From Lebetimonas natsushimae (GTDB lineage Bacteria; Campylobacterota; Campylobacteria; Campylobacterales; Nautiliaceae): 64,000 bases of DNA. Where the stretch lies: contig NZ_BDME01000001.1 in the NCBI RefSeq assembly GCF_002335445.1, positions 434,001-498,000 of the forward strand. The letters are read 5' to 3'. The notes under the pieces were generated by a model. That model was given only the letters and a program-made list of their open reading frames with translations. It was not told the origin of the DNA and searched no databases. The translations under genes were made by a program, and so were the position numbers. Of the stretch, positions 56,319 through 64,000 are shown piece after piece. Position 1 is the stretch's first letter. Every line of letters begins with the position of its first letter.

Positions 56319-56970
56319 AAACGCTGCCTTTTTCTAAATGAATATGTTTGTATTCTATATTAAAAGTCTGGGGTAGTGAGTGAGAAGCAATTACAATTGT
56401 AATTCCAAGTTTGTTTGCCATTATAAAAAGCTCCATTACCAGGTTTGCTGAATATTCATCAAGTCCTGAAATTGGCTCGTCTGCCAAAATCATTACCGGT
56501 TCGTGTATTATAGCCCTTGCAATTGCCGCCCTTTGCTGCTCACCTCCACTTAGCTCCAGCGGAAATTTGTCAGCTTTATGTGAAAGTTTTACTTTTGAGA
56601 GCATATGCATGGCTTTTTCTTCAGCTTCATTTTTTGAAAATCCCGCAATTAATAATGGAAGTGAAACATTTTTCAATATATTCCATTCAGGGATTAATTT
56701 AAAATCCTGAAAAACTACTCCTAAATATCTCCTAAGTTCCGAAAGTTTAGATTTTCTAATTTTATGTAATTCATATCCCCCGATATTTAAAAAACCTCCT
56801 GCTGGTTTGATTTCTCCATACATTGATTTGATTAAAGTGCTTTTCCCACTCCCGCTTACACCTGTTAAAAATACGAATTCTCCGCTGTTTATGGAAAAGT
56901 TGGCGTTTTTTATAACGATTTCATTTTTGTATCCGAGAGTCAAATTTTTTGCCAAAACCAGTTTACCCAT
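56305..56970 (-). CDS. ftsE: Cell division ATP-binding protein FtsE
   Basis: 221-residue ABC ATPase. Walker A GVSGSGKST, Q-loop VVFQDFKLIPEWN, signature LSGGEQQRAAIARAI and Walker B MILADEPISGLD are intact, so ATP turnover should be possible. Pairs with FtsX; overlaps trmB by 8 bases. Confidence 0.93.
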   Translation of the reverse strand: MGKLVLAKNLTLGYKNEIVIKNANFSINSGEFVFLTGVSGSGKSTLIKSMYGEIKPAGGFLNIGGYELHKIRKSKLSELRRYLGVVFQDFKLIPEWNILKNVSLPLLIAGFSKNEAEEKAMHMLSKVKLSHKADKFPLELSGGEQQRAAIARAIIHEPVMILADEPISGLDEYSANLVMELFIMANKLGITIVIASHSLPQTFNIEYKHIHLEKGSVYELS

Positions 56971-58066
56971 TAAAAAGCCTTTTTAATTCCTTGTGTGCTA
57001 GATAATTATCTTTAATTGGAGCCGGCATTTTAAAATATACTGGATTTTCTTTGTTTAAAATATAAACATGTTCTGGTCTGTTGAAATTTCCTAAAGTCAG
57101 CCGTATTAATTCTTCATTTTCATTTATTTTAAAAACTTTTTCTATATGAATTACAAAATTATCATAAATTTTAGGTTTAAAATCAAGATTACGCAGTTTA
57201 GTATCAAAACTGAAATCGAATTCTTCTTTTAGATCAGGCGATTTTTCATGATTAATCATATAAATATCATAAATATTTTTGTTCATTCTTTTCCATCTGT
57301 CTTCATATTTGCTGGAAACTGCATAGGGTATGTTTTTTTTCACATTAAGTTCTATTTTTTTAAAATTTAAAAATTCGTTTAATGAATAGTTAAAATAATT
57401 TTCACTGTCTGTTCTTAAATGTAAAAATCCGTTTTCTTTTAGTGTTCTGATGGATTCAGAGATAAAGTCTTTATTTATTACCCGTCTGTGGGGTTTTTTA
57501 TCCCAAGGGACAGGAAAATGAACATAAATGGCTTCAAGCTGGTTTGAAGGAATTTTACTGAGGATAATTCTCGCATCATGGTTTAAAATTCTTACGTTTT
57601 CTATACCTTCTAAACTGAGTCTTTTTAAAACCTGTTCAATTGAAGGTTTGTGAATTTCAATTCCCAAAATTGTTTTATTTGGGTTTTCTTTTGCAAGATA
57701 TAAAAGGTGTCTTCCGCTTCCAAATCCGACCTCTATAATGTCAATATTGCTTAAATCATCAGTAATGTTTATTAAATTCTTATTAGGCAGTTTTTCTTTA
57801 ATTCCGTTTATATTTTCAAAAATAATATTGGCATTATGTAATTTTGTAAAAGCCAAATAGACTTTCTTTATTTCACTGATTATCGGTCTTGTTATTTTGT
57901 CATATTTTATTAAAAAGCCTTGGTCTTTTTTTATGATTTTAATTAAAAATTTTGCAGATTCTGTTTTTACCCCTATTAAGTTTTCCGCCTGAAAGAGAAA
58001 CTCTACATCGTTTAATTTTTGCGGATAATGTATGTCTTTTAAATTGTCGATTACAATATGCGGCAT
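56963..58066 (-). CDS. trmB: tRNA (guanine-46-N7) methyltransferase with extra N- and C-terminal regions
   Basis: 367 residues against about 240 in E. coli. The catalytic core sits at roughly 125-285: VEVGFGSGRHLLYLAKENPN, LGIEIHKPSIEQVL, and the signature FPVPWDKKPHRRVI. The first 120 residues form an added domain (beta-rich, starting PHIVIDNLKDIHY) and the last 80 another. Long TrmB proteins of this sort are usual in Campylobacterota. Shares its first base with the end of the upstream gene. Confidence 0.9.
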   Translation of the reverse strand: MPHIVIDNLKDIHYPQKLNDVEFLFQAENLIGVKTESAKFLIKIIKKDQGFLIKYDKITRPIISEIKKVYLAFTKLHNANIIFENINGIKEKLPNKNLINITDDLSNIDIIEVGFGSGRHLLYLAKENPNKTILGIEIHKPSIEQVLKRLSLEGIENVRILNHDARIILSKIPSNQLEAIYVHFPVPWDKKPHRRVINKDFISESIRTLKENGFLHLRTDSENYFNYSLNEFLNFKKIELNVKKNIPYAVSSKYEDRWKRMNKNIYDIYMINHEKSPDLKEEFDFSFDTKLRNLDFKPKIYDNFVIHIEKVFKINENEELIRLTLGNFNRPEHVYILNKENPVYFKMPAPIKDNYLAHKELKRLFNG

Positions 58067-59253
58067 TAAAAAGAAACCTCCACTTCGGTAGGTTTCGAAA
58101 TAAGGCCGTACTTGTCTATTGCATAAATTTTATAAGTTACGGAATGTTTTTTATCTATTTCTTTATCCAAAAATCTGTTTCCGTTTACAAGATATTTTTG
58201 TTCTTTTTTATTCAAAATATTTCCCAACTCTTTTACTACCAGATATTTAACAGCCCTGTTGTCGGGAGAATTCATAATAAATTCCACGCCGTTGTCTGTA
58301 ACATTTGTAGATACAATCGGTTTTGCAGGTATATCAAGCGTTTTTCCCATAACCTCAGGTGTTTTGTCAAGCAGCGATTCTGTCTGATGAATACTCACAG
58401 CCGTTACTTTATAATATTCGGTATCCCCGTCTTTATCAATTTTATCAATATAGAAAGTGTTTTTAGTTTTTGCAATCGGAACAAAAATTAAAAATTTTTT
58501 CTTATATATTTTATAATAAGCGGCATCTTTAACCGGAGTCCAAGAAATTTGAATTTTTTTAGGCAGATCAACAGTTGCTTTTACATTCATTACAACAGGA
58601 GGCTTTGGATAAGTGGAAATGGTGAGCTCTTGAGATGGTGCAGAATATAAATCATCAAAAGTTACAGCAATGATTCTGTATTTGTAAATTTTACCGTCAA
58701 CCAGACCTTTGTCAATGTATTCCACATTGTATCTCGGTTTTAGTGTCGCTATATTTTCCCATTTTGCTTTTTCATCGTTGAATCTTTGAATAATATATGA
58801 ATTTACCCTTTCATTTGGATGGGGTCTGAATATTATTTTAACTTCACCTTTTGTTAAACGTTTTATTTCAAGAGGTATTACCGGAGCTACTGTCGGAAGG
58901 GTTTTTTGTTCGGTTTCTACCGCAAGGGATGGAATTTTGTTTTTATCAAATGTTGCAATTCTGTATCTGTATAAAGTATTAGGTTTTAAGTCTGTATCAA
59001 CATATAATGTTTGATAAGGGTCTTTTAATGTGATAATTTTGCCCCATTTTTTTGTTTTAAAATCAAATTTTTGTATAAAATACCCTTTTATTCCTTTTAC
59101 AGCATTCCATTTAAGTGCCATTGCGTTTCTGTCAGGATACGCCTTGAAATTTGTAACTTTCGGGAGGTTTGGGTTTGATTTAGGTGCAGGTTTATTTATC
59201 GCACATCCGGTTATAATCATTAAAGATATCAGCAATAGAACCCATTTTTTCAT
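58066..59253 (-). CDS. Fibronectin type III-repeat lipoprotein
   Basis: 396 residues from the ATG at 59253, which has AAAAGGA upstream and gives a proper lipoprotein signal (KKWVLLLISLMIITGC, lipobox cysteine at 17); a longer frame to 59304 would put 17 residues before the signal. Four FN3-like repeats of about 90 residues follow, each with W or Y cores (ALKWNAVKGIKGYFIQKFD, NTLYRYRIATFD; KAKWENIATLKPRY; QISWTPVKDAAYYKIYKK; VTYKIYAIDKYG). Probably an outer-membrane or periplasmic binding scaffold. It overlaps rluD by 62 bases. Confidence 0.85.
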   Translation of the reverse strand: MKKWVLLLISLMIITGCAINKPAPKSNPNLPKVTNFKAYPDRNAMALKWNAVKGIKGYFIQKFDFKTKKWGKIITLKDPYQTLYVDTDLKPNTLYRYRIATFDKNKIPSLAVETEQKTLPTVAPVIPLEIKRLTKGEVKIIFRPHPNERVNSYIIQRFNDEKAKWENIATLKPRYNVEYIDKGLVDGKIYKYRIIAVTFDDLYSAPSQELTISTYPKPPVVMNVKATVDLPKKIQISWTPVKDAAYYKIYKKKFLIFVPIAKTKNTFYIDKIDKDGDTEYYKVTAVSIHQTESLLDKTPEVMGKTLDIPAKPIVSTNVTDNGVEFIMNSPDNRAVKYLVVKELGNILNKKEQKYLVNGNRFLDKEIDKKHSVTYKIYAIDKYGLISKPTEVEVSF

Positions 59254-60133
59254 AATTAAATCCTTTTGGTAAATTCTTTTTAAAATCATCAAATATTGGT
59301 GCAATTATACTAAGTTTTTGACCGTTTGGGTGAGTAAAATATAATTCATATGCGTGAAGCATAACTCTTGGTGTCTGATTTTTGGCCCCGTATGTGCTGT
59401 CTCCTATAATATATCTTCCAAGGCGTGTTAAATGAACCCTTATCTGATGGGTTCTTCCTGTAAAAAGTTTTGCAGCGGTTAAATTTTCAAAAACAGGTAC
59501 AAAAAGAGTTTTAGCTTCTTTGCCGTTATTTACAACTGCCATTTTAATTCTGTTTTTTGGATTTCTCCCTATGGGGGCTTCAACGCATTTTGCTTCTTTA
59601 ATGGGTGCATTTAAAAGCATTAAATAATATCTCCCCATGGATTTGTCTTTAAGCTGGCTGCTTAAAAACTCATGGGTTTTATTATTTTTTGCAATAACAA
59701 GCGCTCCGCTTGTTTCTTTGTCTATTCTGTGAACTATCCCGAATCTTTCTTCCCCCGCAATTGTTGAGAGTGAATAATTATTTTGTTTCAGCCAGTCAAC
59801 AAGGGTCGGCTCTTTCACGCTTGGTGCGGGATGGACGACAATTCCGGGAGGTTTGTTAATAATAAGCAAATCTTCATCTTCGTATAAAACAGGTATGTCA
59901 AAATCGGCTTTTTGTGTCTTTTTTTCTGTAACTTCCGGCAAAATTACTTCAATTTTGTCATTTCTTTTGAGTTTAATTCCCCCTTTTTTTGCTATGTTTT
60001 CATTTATTTTAACAAATCCTTTTTTTATCAATGCTTCAATCTGGTTTCTTGAAACATTTAATTTCTCAGTTAAAAATTTATCAAGTCTAATTTCTTTATC
60101 AGCAATGAAATTCAATAATTTTCCATTATCCAT
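59192..60133 (-). CDS. rluD: RluD-family 23S rRNA pseudouridine synthase
   Basis: 313 residues. N-terminal S4 domain (RLDKFLTEKLNVSRNQIEAL), catalytic Asp in HRIDKETSGALVIAKN, and the family motif FTGRTHQIRVHLTRLGRYI then GDSTYGAK. The start MDNGKLL comes from the low-complexity motif; conserved sequence begins at about residue 8. It ends inside the start of the FN3 lipoprotein gene, a large 62-base overlap. Confidence 0.92.
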   Translation of the reverse strand: MDNGKLLNFIADKEIRLDKFLTEKLNVSRNQIEALIKKGFVKINENIAKKGGIKLKRNDKIEVILPEVTEKKTQKADFDIPVLYEDEDLLIINKPPGIVVHPAPSVKEPTLVDWLKQNNYSLSTIAGEERFGIVHRIDKETSGALVIAKNNKTHEFLSSQLKDKSMGRYYLMLLNAPIKEAKCVEAPIGRNPKNRIKMAVVNNGKEAKTLFVPVFENLTAAKLFTGRTHQIRVHLTRLGRYIIGDSTYGAKNQTPRVMLHAYELYFTHPNGQKLSIIAPIFDDFKKNLPKGFNYEKMGSIADIFNDYNRMCDK

Positions 60134-60150
60134 TCTACATATTCCATTTT
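60108..60150 (-). repeat. Low-complexity motif family at the rluD start
   Basis: Minus-strand AAATGGAATATGTAGAATGG followed by ATAATGGAAAATTATT; contains the rluD ATG and the rluD leader. Confidence 0.6.
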
Positions 60151-60170
60151 TTTAATTATTTTATCAAAAC

Positions 60171-60199
60171 TTGACAAAAAAATTAATTTTAATTAAAAT
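60171..60199 (+). promoter_or_regulatory. Sigma-70-type promoter for rho
   Basis: TTGACA at 60171-60176, a 17-base spacer and TAAAAT at 60194-60199, an almost textbook promoter 42 bases upstream of the rho ATG and unusual here in having a clear -35. Confidence 0.7.
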
Positions 60200-60240
60200 C
60201 TCGAAAACTGCAAATAAACTACTACGCTACAAGGATATTA

Positions 60241-61578
60241 ATGGAAAATCAAAACAGTGTTACCACTAATACTGGTAATAACAATAATCATACAAACACT
60301 AAACAAAGAACCCACATACCTGTTGAAGGCTATACTATAGAAGAACTTAGAAGTATGCCAACAGACGAGCTTATTAAAATAGCGAATGAATTGGGAGTTG
60401 AAAATCCTCAGGAGTATAAAAGACAGGATTTAATGTTTGAAATTTTAAAAACCCAGGTTGCAAAAGGCGGATATCTGCTTTTTACCGGTATTTTGGAAGT
60501 AATGCCTGACGGATATGGATTTTTAAGAAGCATTGGCGGAAATTTTGAAAATTCTGTAAATGATGTTTATGTATCACAGACTCAAATTAGAAGATTTGCT
60601 CTCAGAACCGGTGATATAGTAACAGGACAGGTTAGACCTCCGAAAGATCAGGAAAAATATTATGCCTTACTTAAAATAGAGGCCATTAACTATATGCCGC
60701 CTGATGATGCCAAAAAAAGACCTCTTTTTGACAACCTTACACCTTTATATCCAAACGAAAAAATAAAACTTGAATATGAACCGACTAAACTAACAGGAAG
60801 AGTTCTTGATTTGTTTGCACCTATCGGAAAAGGGCAGAGGGGATTAATAGTTGCGCCTCCAAGAAGTGGTAAAACGGAACTTTTAAAAGAAATAGCACAC
60901 GGAGTTACAAAAAACCACCCTGAAATTGAACTTATGGTATTACTTATTGATGAAAGACCGGAAGAAGTTACAGATATGCAAAGAAGCGTAAAAGGTGAGG
61001 TTTTCAGTTCAACTTTTGACAAACCAGCCCAAAATCATGTAAGAGTTGCCGAGCTTGTAATAGAAAAAGCCAAAAGAATGGTTGAAATGGGAAAAGATGT
61101 TGTAATTTTGCTTGATTCCATTACAAGACTTGCAAGGGCTTACAATACCGTAACTCCAGCAAGCGGCAAGGTACTTAGCGGTGGGGTTGATGCAAATGCG
61201 CTTCATAAACCGAAAAGATTTTTCGGTGCAGCAAGAAATATAGAAGAGGGCGGAAGTCTTACTATTATAGCAACAGCACTTATCGATACAGGTTCAAAAA
61301 TGGATGAGGTAATTTTTGAAGAATTTAAAGGTACAGGTAATATGGAGGCTGTGCTTAGCCGCAGAATTGCGGACAGAAGAATTTATCCGGCAATTGATCT
61401 GCTTAAATCAGGAACAAGAAAAGAAGAATTACTACTTACTCCGGAAGAACTTGCAAAAGTATGGGCTATCAGAAATATAATAAGTGAAATGGATGAAATA
61501 GAAGCTTTGAAACTTATGTATTCAAAAATGCTTAAAACCAAAAATAATCAGGAATTTTTAAGCGTTATCAACGAATAA
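60241..61578 (+). CDS. rho: Transcription termination factor Rho
   Basis: Hexameric RNA helicase that ends transcripts. 445 residues: an Asn/Thr-rich start (about 1-25), the N-terminal RNA-binding domain ([20 protein letters not shown]) and the ATPase core with Walker [16 protein letters not shown], Walker [19 protein letters not shown]-loop [20 protein letters not shown] and R-loop. RSGKT replaces the usual KAGKT. Stop overlaps the murI start (TAATG). With several convergent genes overlapping and few intrinsic terminators visible, Rho may carry much of the termination load. Confidence 0.96.
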   Translation: MENQNSVTTNTGNNNNHTNTKQRTHIPVEGYTIEELRSMPTDELIKIANELGVENPQEYKRQDLMFEILKTQVAKGGYLLFTGILEVMPDGYGFLRSIGGNFENSVNDVYVSQTQIRRFALRTGDIVTGQVRPPKDQEKYYALLKIEAINYMPPDDAKKRPLFDNLTPLYPNEKIKLEYEPTKLTGRVLDLFAPIGKGQRGLIVAPPRSGKTELLKEIAHGVTKNHPEIELMVLLIDERPEEVTDMQRSVKGEVFSSTFDKPAQNHVRVAELVIEKAKRMVEMGKDVVILLDSITRLARAYNTVTPASGKVLSGGVDANALHKPKRFFGAARNIEEGGSLTIIATALIDTGSKMDEVIFEEFKGTGNMEAVLSRRIADRRIYPAIDLLKSGTRKEELLLTPEELAKVWAIRNIISEMDEIEALKLMYSKMLKTKNNQEFLSVINE

Positions 61579-62318
61579 TGAAATGCGGGGTATTTGACAG
61601 CGGAATAGGGGGGCTGAGTGTTGCTTCTTCTATTTTAAAAGCAAAACTTTTTGATGAAATAATTTATTACGGAGATACAGCAAGGGTTCCTTATGGAAAC
61701 AAAAACGAATCCACAATAATACGATATTCCCTTGAAGCTATGGAATTTTTGAAAAATTTTAATATCGATTTTTTGGTTGTTGCCTGCAATACCGCAAGCG
61801 CCACTGCAATAGACGAGCTTAAAAAAGAAGCCCCTTTTCCTGTGGTTGGGGTGATAGAAGCCGGAGTCAAGGCGGTTGAAAATGAAGATAAAAATTCAAG
61901 TATATTATTAATCGGGACAAAGAGGACTATTAAGTCAAAAAAATATGAAAAATTTTTAAGAGAAAAAGGCTTTAAAAATATTATTTCCATTGCAACGCCT
62001 CTTTTTGTCCCTTTGGTGGAAGAGGGGATAACAGAGGGTAAAATAGTAAATGAAATATTTGATCTTTATTTTAAAAATATTGATAGAAAAAAAATAGATA
62101 TTGTAATTCTCGGCTGTACACATTATCCTTTTTTATCAAATTCACTTCAAAAATATTTTCCCAATGCAAAACTTATCCACTCAGGTCAGGCTATAGTGGA
62201 ACTTTTAAAAAACGAATATAATTTAACTCCTAAAAAATCCACTTCAATCAACTTCCTTGCAAGCGACGATCCTCAACATTTAAGACAAAAAGCAAAAGAA
62301 TGGCTGAATATTGACTGA
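61578..62318 (+). CDS. murI: Glutamate racemase
   Basis: Supplies D-glutamate for peptidoglycan. 246 residues; the two catalytic cysteines are in VVACNTASATA and ILGCTHYPFL, with FDSGIGGLSV and GDTARVPYGNK at the start. Translationally coupled to rho by a one-base overlap. Confidence 0.95.
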   Translation: MKCGVFDSGIGGLSVASSILKAKLFDEIIYYGDTARVPYGNKNESTIIRYSLEAMEFLKNFNIDFLVVACNTASATAIDELKKEAPFPVVGVIEAGVKAVENEDKNSSILLIGTKRTIKSKKYEKFLREKGFKNIISIATPLFVPLVEEGITEGKIVNEIFDLYFKNIDRKKIDIVILGCTHYPFLSNSLQKYFPNAKLIHSGQAIVELLKNEYNLTPKKSTSINFLASDDPQHLRQKAKEWLNID

Positions 62319-62328
62319 AAATTTGTGA

Positions 62329-62334
62329 TATAAT
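62329..62334 (+). promoter_or_regulatory. Putative -10 element for the secreted protein gene
   Basis: TATAAT preceded by TGTGA, 40 bases before the ATG at 62374; AAGGGAAA serves as ribosome site. Confidence 0.45.
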
Positions 62335-62373
62335 GATATAAGAATTAATTTTTCTGTAATAAAAGGGAAAAAT

Positions 62374-64000
62374 ATGAGGAAATTTTTTATATTGTTTTTT
62401 TTATTTATGAATATTTATGCAGGTATTAATTTTCATTTTGATAAAGAAAAAGATTTTACAATCGTAAATAAAAATCCAAAATTTCAATATTTACCAGGTG
62501 ATATTACTATAATAGGTAACACTGTTTTATGTCCTAAAGATTCAAACGGTAATTGTAAAAGTGATGTAAATAACAATAATTCAAATGCTGAATTAAATTT
62601 AAAATATATAGATATAGATAACAATCCAGATACTAATGATTCTTCCCAAGCAACTCTTTCCATTCCTAACGGTACACATATTGTATGGGCAGGTCTATTT
62701 ATACAGGGATATTTGCATGATTATAATGATGCTGATGATGAGAATGCAATTCAAACTTATATAAAAAATAAATTTAATAATAATCATTTAAAAATAAAAA
62801 CCCCGTTTTTTAATCATTATCATAATTTGAGTTTAAATAAAGTAAATGTTTACTTAATGCCTAATTATGATTGGAGCGGAAATCTTGTTGGCTATACTTA
62901 CGGATTTTTAAAAAAAATCACTAGTCTTTTTAAAGATCATAATTCTGCTGCAGAAGTAAATGGTGTATACAGGTTGGCTAATATATTGGCTCAGGAAGGC
63001 AGAACATTTAATAATTCAGACGGATTAGGAAATTTCGGTGCTTGGACTTTGGTAGTGATTTATGAAGAAGACGATCTAGAAAATGGAAATTTACCTTATA
63101 AGGCTATCCAAGTTTTTAATGGATATAAAAAAGTTTCGACAGAAGATATAGATGTAACAGTTTCTGGTTTTTATACTCCTAAATCTGGTCAAATAAGTTC
63201 AAAATTGATAATGTTTGCCGGAGAAGGAGATAAATATATCAGTGGGGATTATTTTGCTATTGAAGGACAAAAATTAACTGATGGAAATTTAAACAGTGAG
63301 AATAACTTTTTTAATTCAAGTATATCAAATAATATTCAAAGAAATCCTTCATTAATTAATAATCAGGGAATTGATATTCATCAGTTGGATATAAGTAATT
63401 ATTTAACAAATTCTCAAACATCAGCTACTTTTACTTTTGGAACAAATGGTGATTATTATTTCCCTTCTTTGCTTGCATTTTCTACAAATATTTATGTTCC
63501 AAAATTTTGCTATGACTATGCATATTCCCAAAACGGAATTTTTTTTACTGAGCCTTATGTCCCAGGTGTTTCACCAAGACTTGTGGGTATTGTAAATCAT
63601 GATCCGAATCAGCCTGTTAAACTTTCTGTTTATATAAAATCACAAGAGAACAGTGACATTATTGCAAAAGACACTAATTTTTCATTGTTTGATATTAACA
63701 CTTCTCAAGTTGATGTTGATCCGGATGAAATTTATGTATATAAAAGTGAAGATGCTAATCTTTCAAAAGTAGAAGCCAATATAACTACTGATGGAAATGA
63801 AACAAATGTTACTGATATTCCTTTAGGCGATATTGATTCTGTCGTTAGCAGATATATTTATATGAATTTTATTCCTGAAACCACTGATTTAAATATGTCA
63901 ATAAACGGTGTATTAAATTATATTATGCATATTACCACACCTAGTGGTAAAACTGTTGTATTTCCGGGGAAACCGTTATATTTAAAAAATTTGCCGATAT
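62374..64000 (+). CDS. Large secreted/surface protein, 3'-truncated by window edge
   Basis: Open for 542 codons to the window end. Signal peptide RKFFILFFLFMNIYA then a mature part rich in Asn, Asp, Ser, Thr and Tyr. Visible segments: TLSIPNGTHIVWAGLFIQGY, GAWTLVVIYEEDD, then KAIQVFNGYKK, GEGDKYISGD and later FTEPYVPGVSPRLVG. The combination of an Ala-Trp-x-x-Val-Val-Tyr strand, an x-V-F-x-G-Y/F strand and GEGD resembles the N-terminal module of large extracellular proteins with DUF11- or Cna-B-type repeats; this is recollection, not a search result. Likely a surface adhesin or a structural protein; few cysteines (three or so). Confidence 0.8.
   Translation, partial: MRKFFILFFLFMNIYAGINFHFDKEKDFTIVNKNPKFQYLPGDITIIGNTVLCPKDSNGNCKSDVNNNNSNAELNLKYIDIDNNPDTNDSSQATLSIPNGTHIVWAGLFIQGYLHDYNDADDENAIQTYIKNKFNNNHLKIKTPFFNHYHNLSLNKVNVYLMPNYDWSGNLVGYTYGFLKKITSLFKDHNSAAEVNGVYRLANILAQEGRTFNNSDGLGNFGAWTLVVIYEEDDLENGNLPYKAIQVFNGYKKVSTEDIDVTVSGFYTPKSGQISSKLIMFAGEGDKYISGDYFAIEGQKLTDGNLNSENNFFNSSISNNIQRNPSLINNQGIDIHQLDISNYLTNSQTSATFTFGTNGDYYFPSLLAFSTNIYVPKFCYDYAYSQNGIFFTEPYVPGVSPRLVGIVNHDPNQPVKLSVYIKSQENSDIIAKDTNFSLFDINTSQVDVDPDEIYVYKSEDANLSKVEANITTDGNETNVTDIPLGDIDSVVSRYIYMNFIPETTDLNMSINGVLNYIMHITTPSGKTVVFPGKPLYLKNLPI

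Overview
The window is AT-rich, densely packed chromosomal DNA from a member of the Campylobacterota (former Epsilonproteobacteria). The best guess is a Nautiliales-type chemolithoautotroph such as Nautilia, Caminibacter or Lebetimonas. That placement is an inference from several things: the Campylobacter-like formate dehydrogenase, the tgt/COG3400/aroB/mscS and ispE-csrA-truB gene orders, family 4 uracil-DNA glycosylase, EnvC/FtsX/FtsE, and a periplasmic rhodanese beside a Crp/Fnr regulator. I saw no rRNA, tRNA, CRISPR array, transposase or prophage gene.

Left part (1-8672, + strand): the 3' part of a formate dehydrogenase operon (fdhABC) ends at a clear terminator. A tungstate/molybdate ABC importer follows (wtpA, a 61-residue companion, wtpC, wtpB), and then lepA. 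The pairing suggests a metal-pterin enzyme next to its own metal supply. Next comes a minus-strand block of MFS transporter, trpB and metK (8977-12533). It is bracketed by two direct copies of a 280-291 base structured repeat (8683-8973 and 12683-12962). These are the most unusual objects in the window: substitutions between the copies preserve a three-way-junction fold, mostly as G-U wobbles readable only on the + strand.

Middle (13015-47704): a soluble PAS chemoreceptor, metE, and a run with family 4 UDG, MscS, aroB and a TrkA-domain protein. Then come tgt, a PilZ protein, a lipoprotein, rsmD, the filament-cap cluster flaG-fliD-fliS-(fliT-like), a Crp/Fnr regulator divergent from a periplasmic rhodanese, and uvrD-truB-csrA-ispE. 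After these come a LysR regulator, an SspB-like protein, pepF, a short class IV aminotransferase, glnA, a two-receiver GGDEF protein, pabB-like, pyrB, a 32-residue membrane protein missed by length cut-offs, cmoB, a dipeptidase, a DUF6394-like/K+ channel pair and a beta carbonic anhydrase.

Right part (47701-60133, - strand): a long, tightly overlapping run holding an N-acetylmuramoyl-alanine amidase, nitronate monooxygenase-like protein, tyrS, spoT/rel, rpoZ, pyrH, an EnvC-like degenerate LytM protein, ftsX, ftsE, trmB, a fibronectin-type lipoprotein and rluD. Then on + strand rho, murI, and the first 542 codons of a large secreted protein that runs off the window. FtsE, FtsX, the EnvC-like protein and the amidase together make a plausible septal wall-splitting module.

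Two whole-window traits stand out. Of nine convergent gene junctions, seven overlap (three by an interlocked TTAA/TTAG stop) and one has an 11-base gap; the only spacious one holds a repeat copy. A low-complexity motif family (units like ATGGAAAATTGAAA) recurs between genes and also inside or at the start of coding sequences, adding peptides rich in N, E, K, L.
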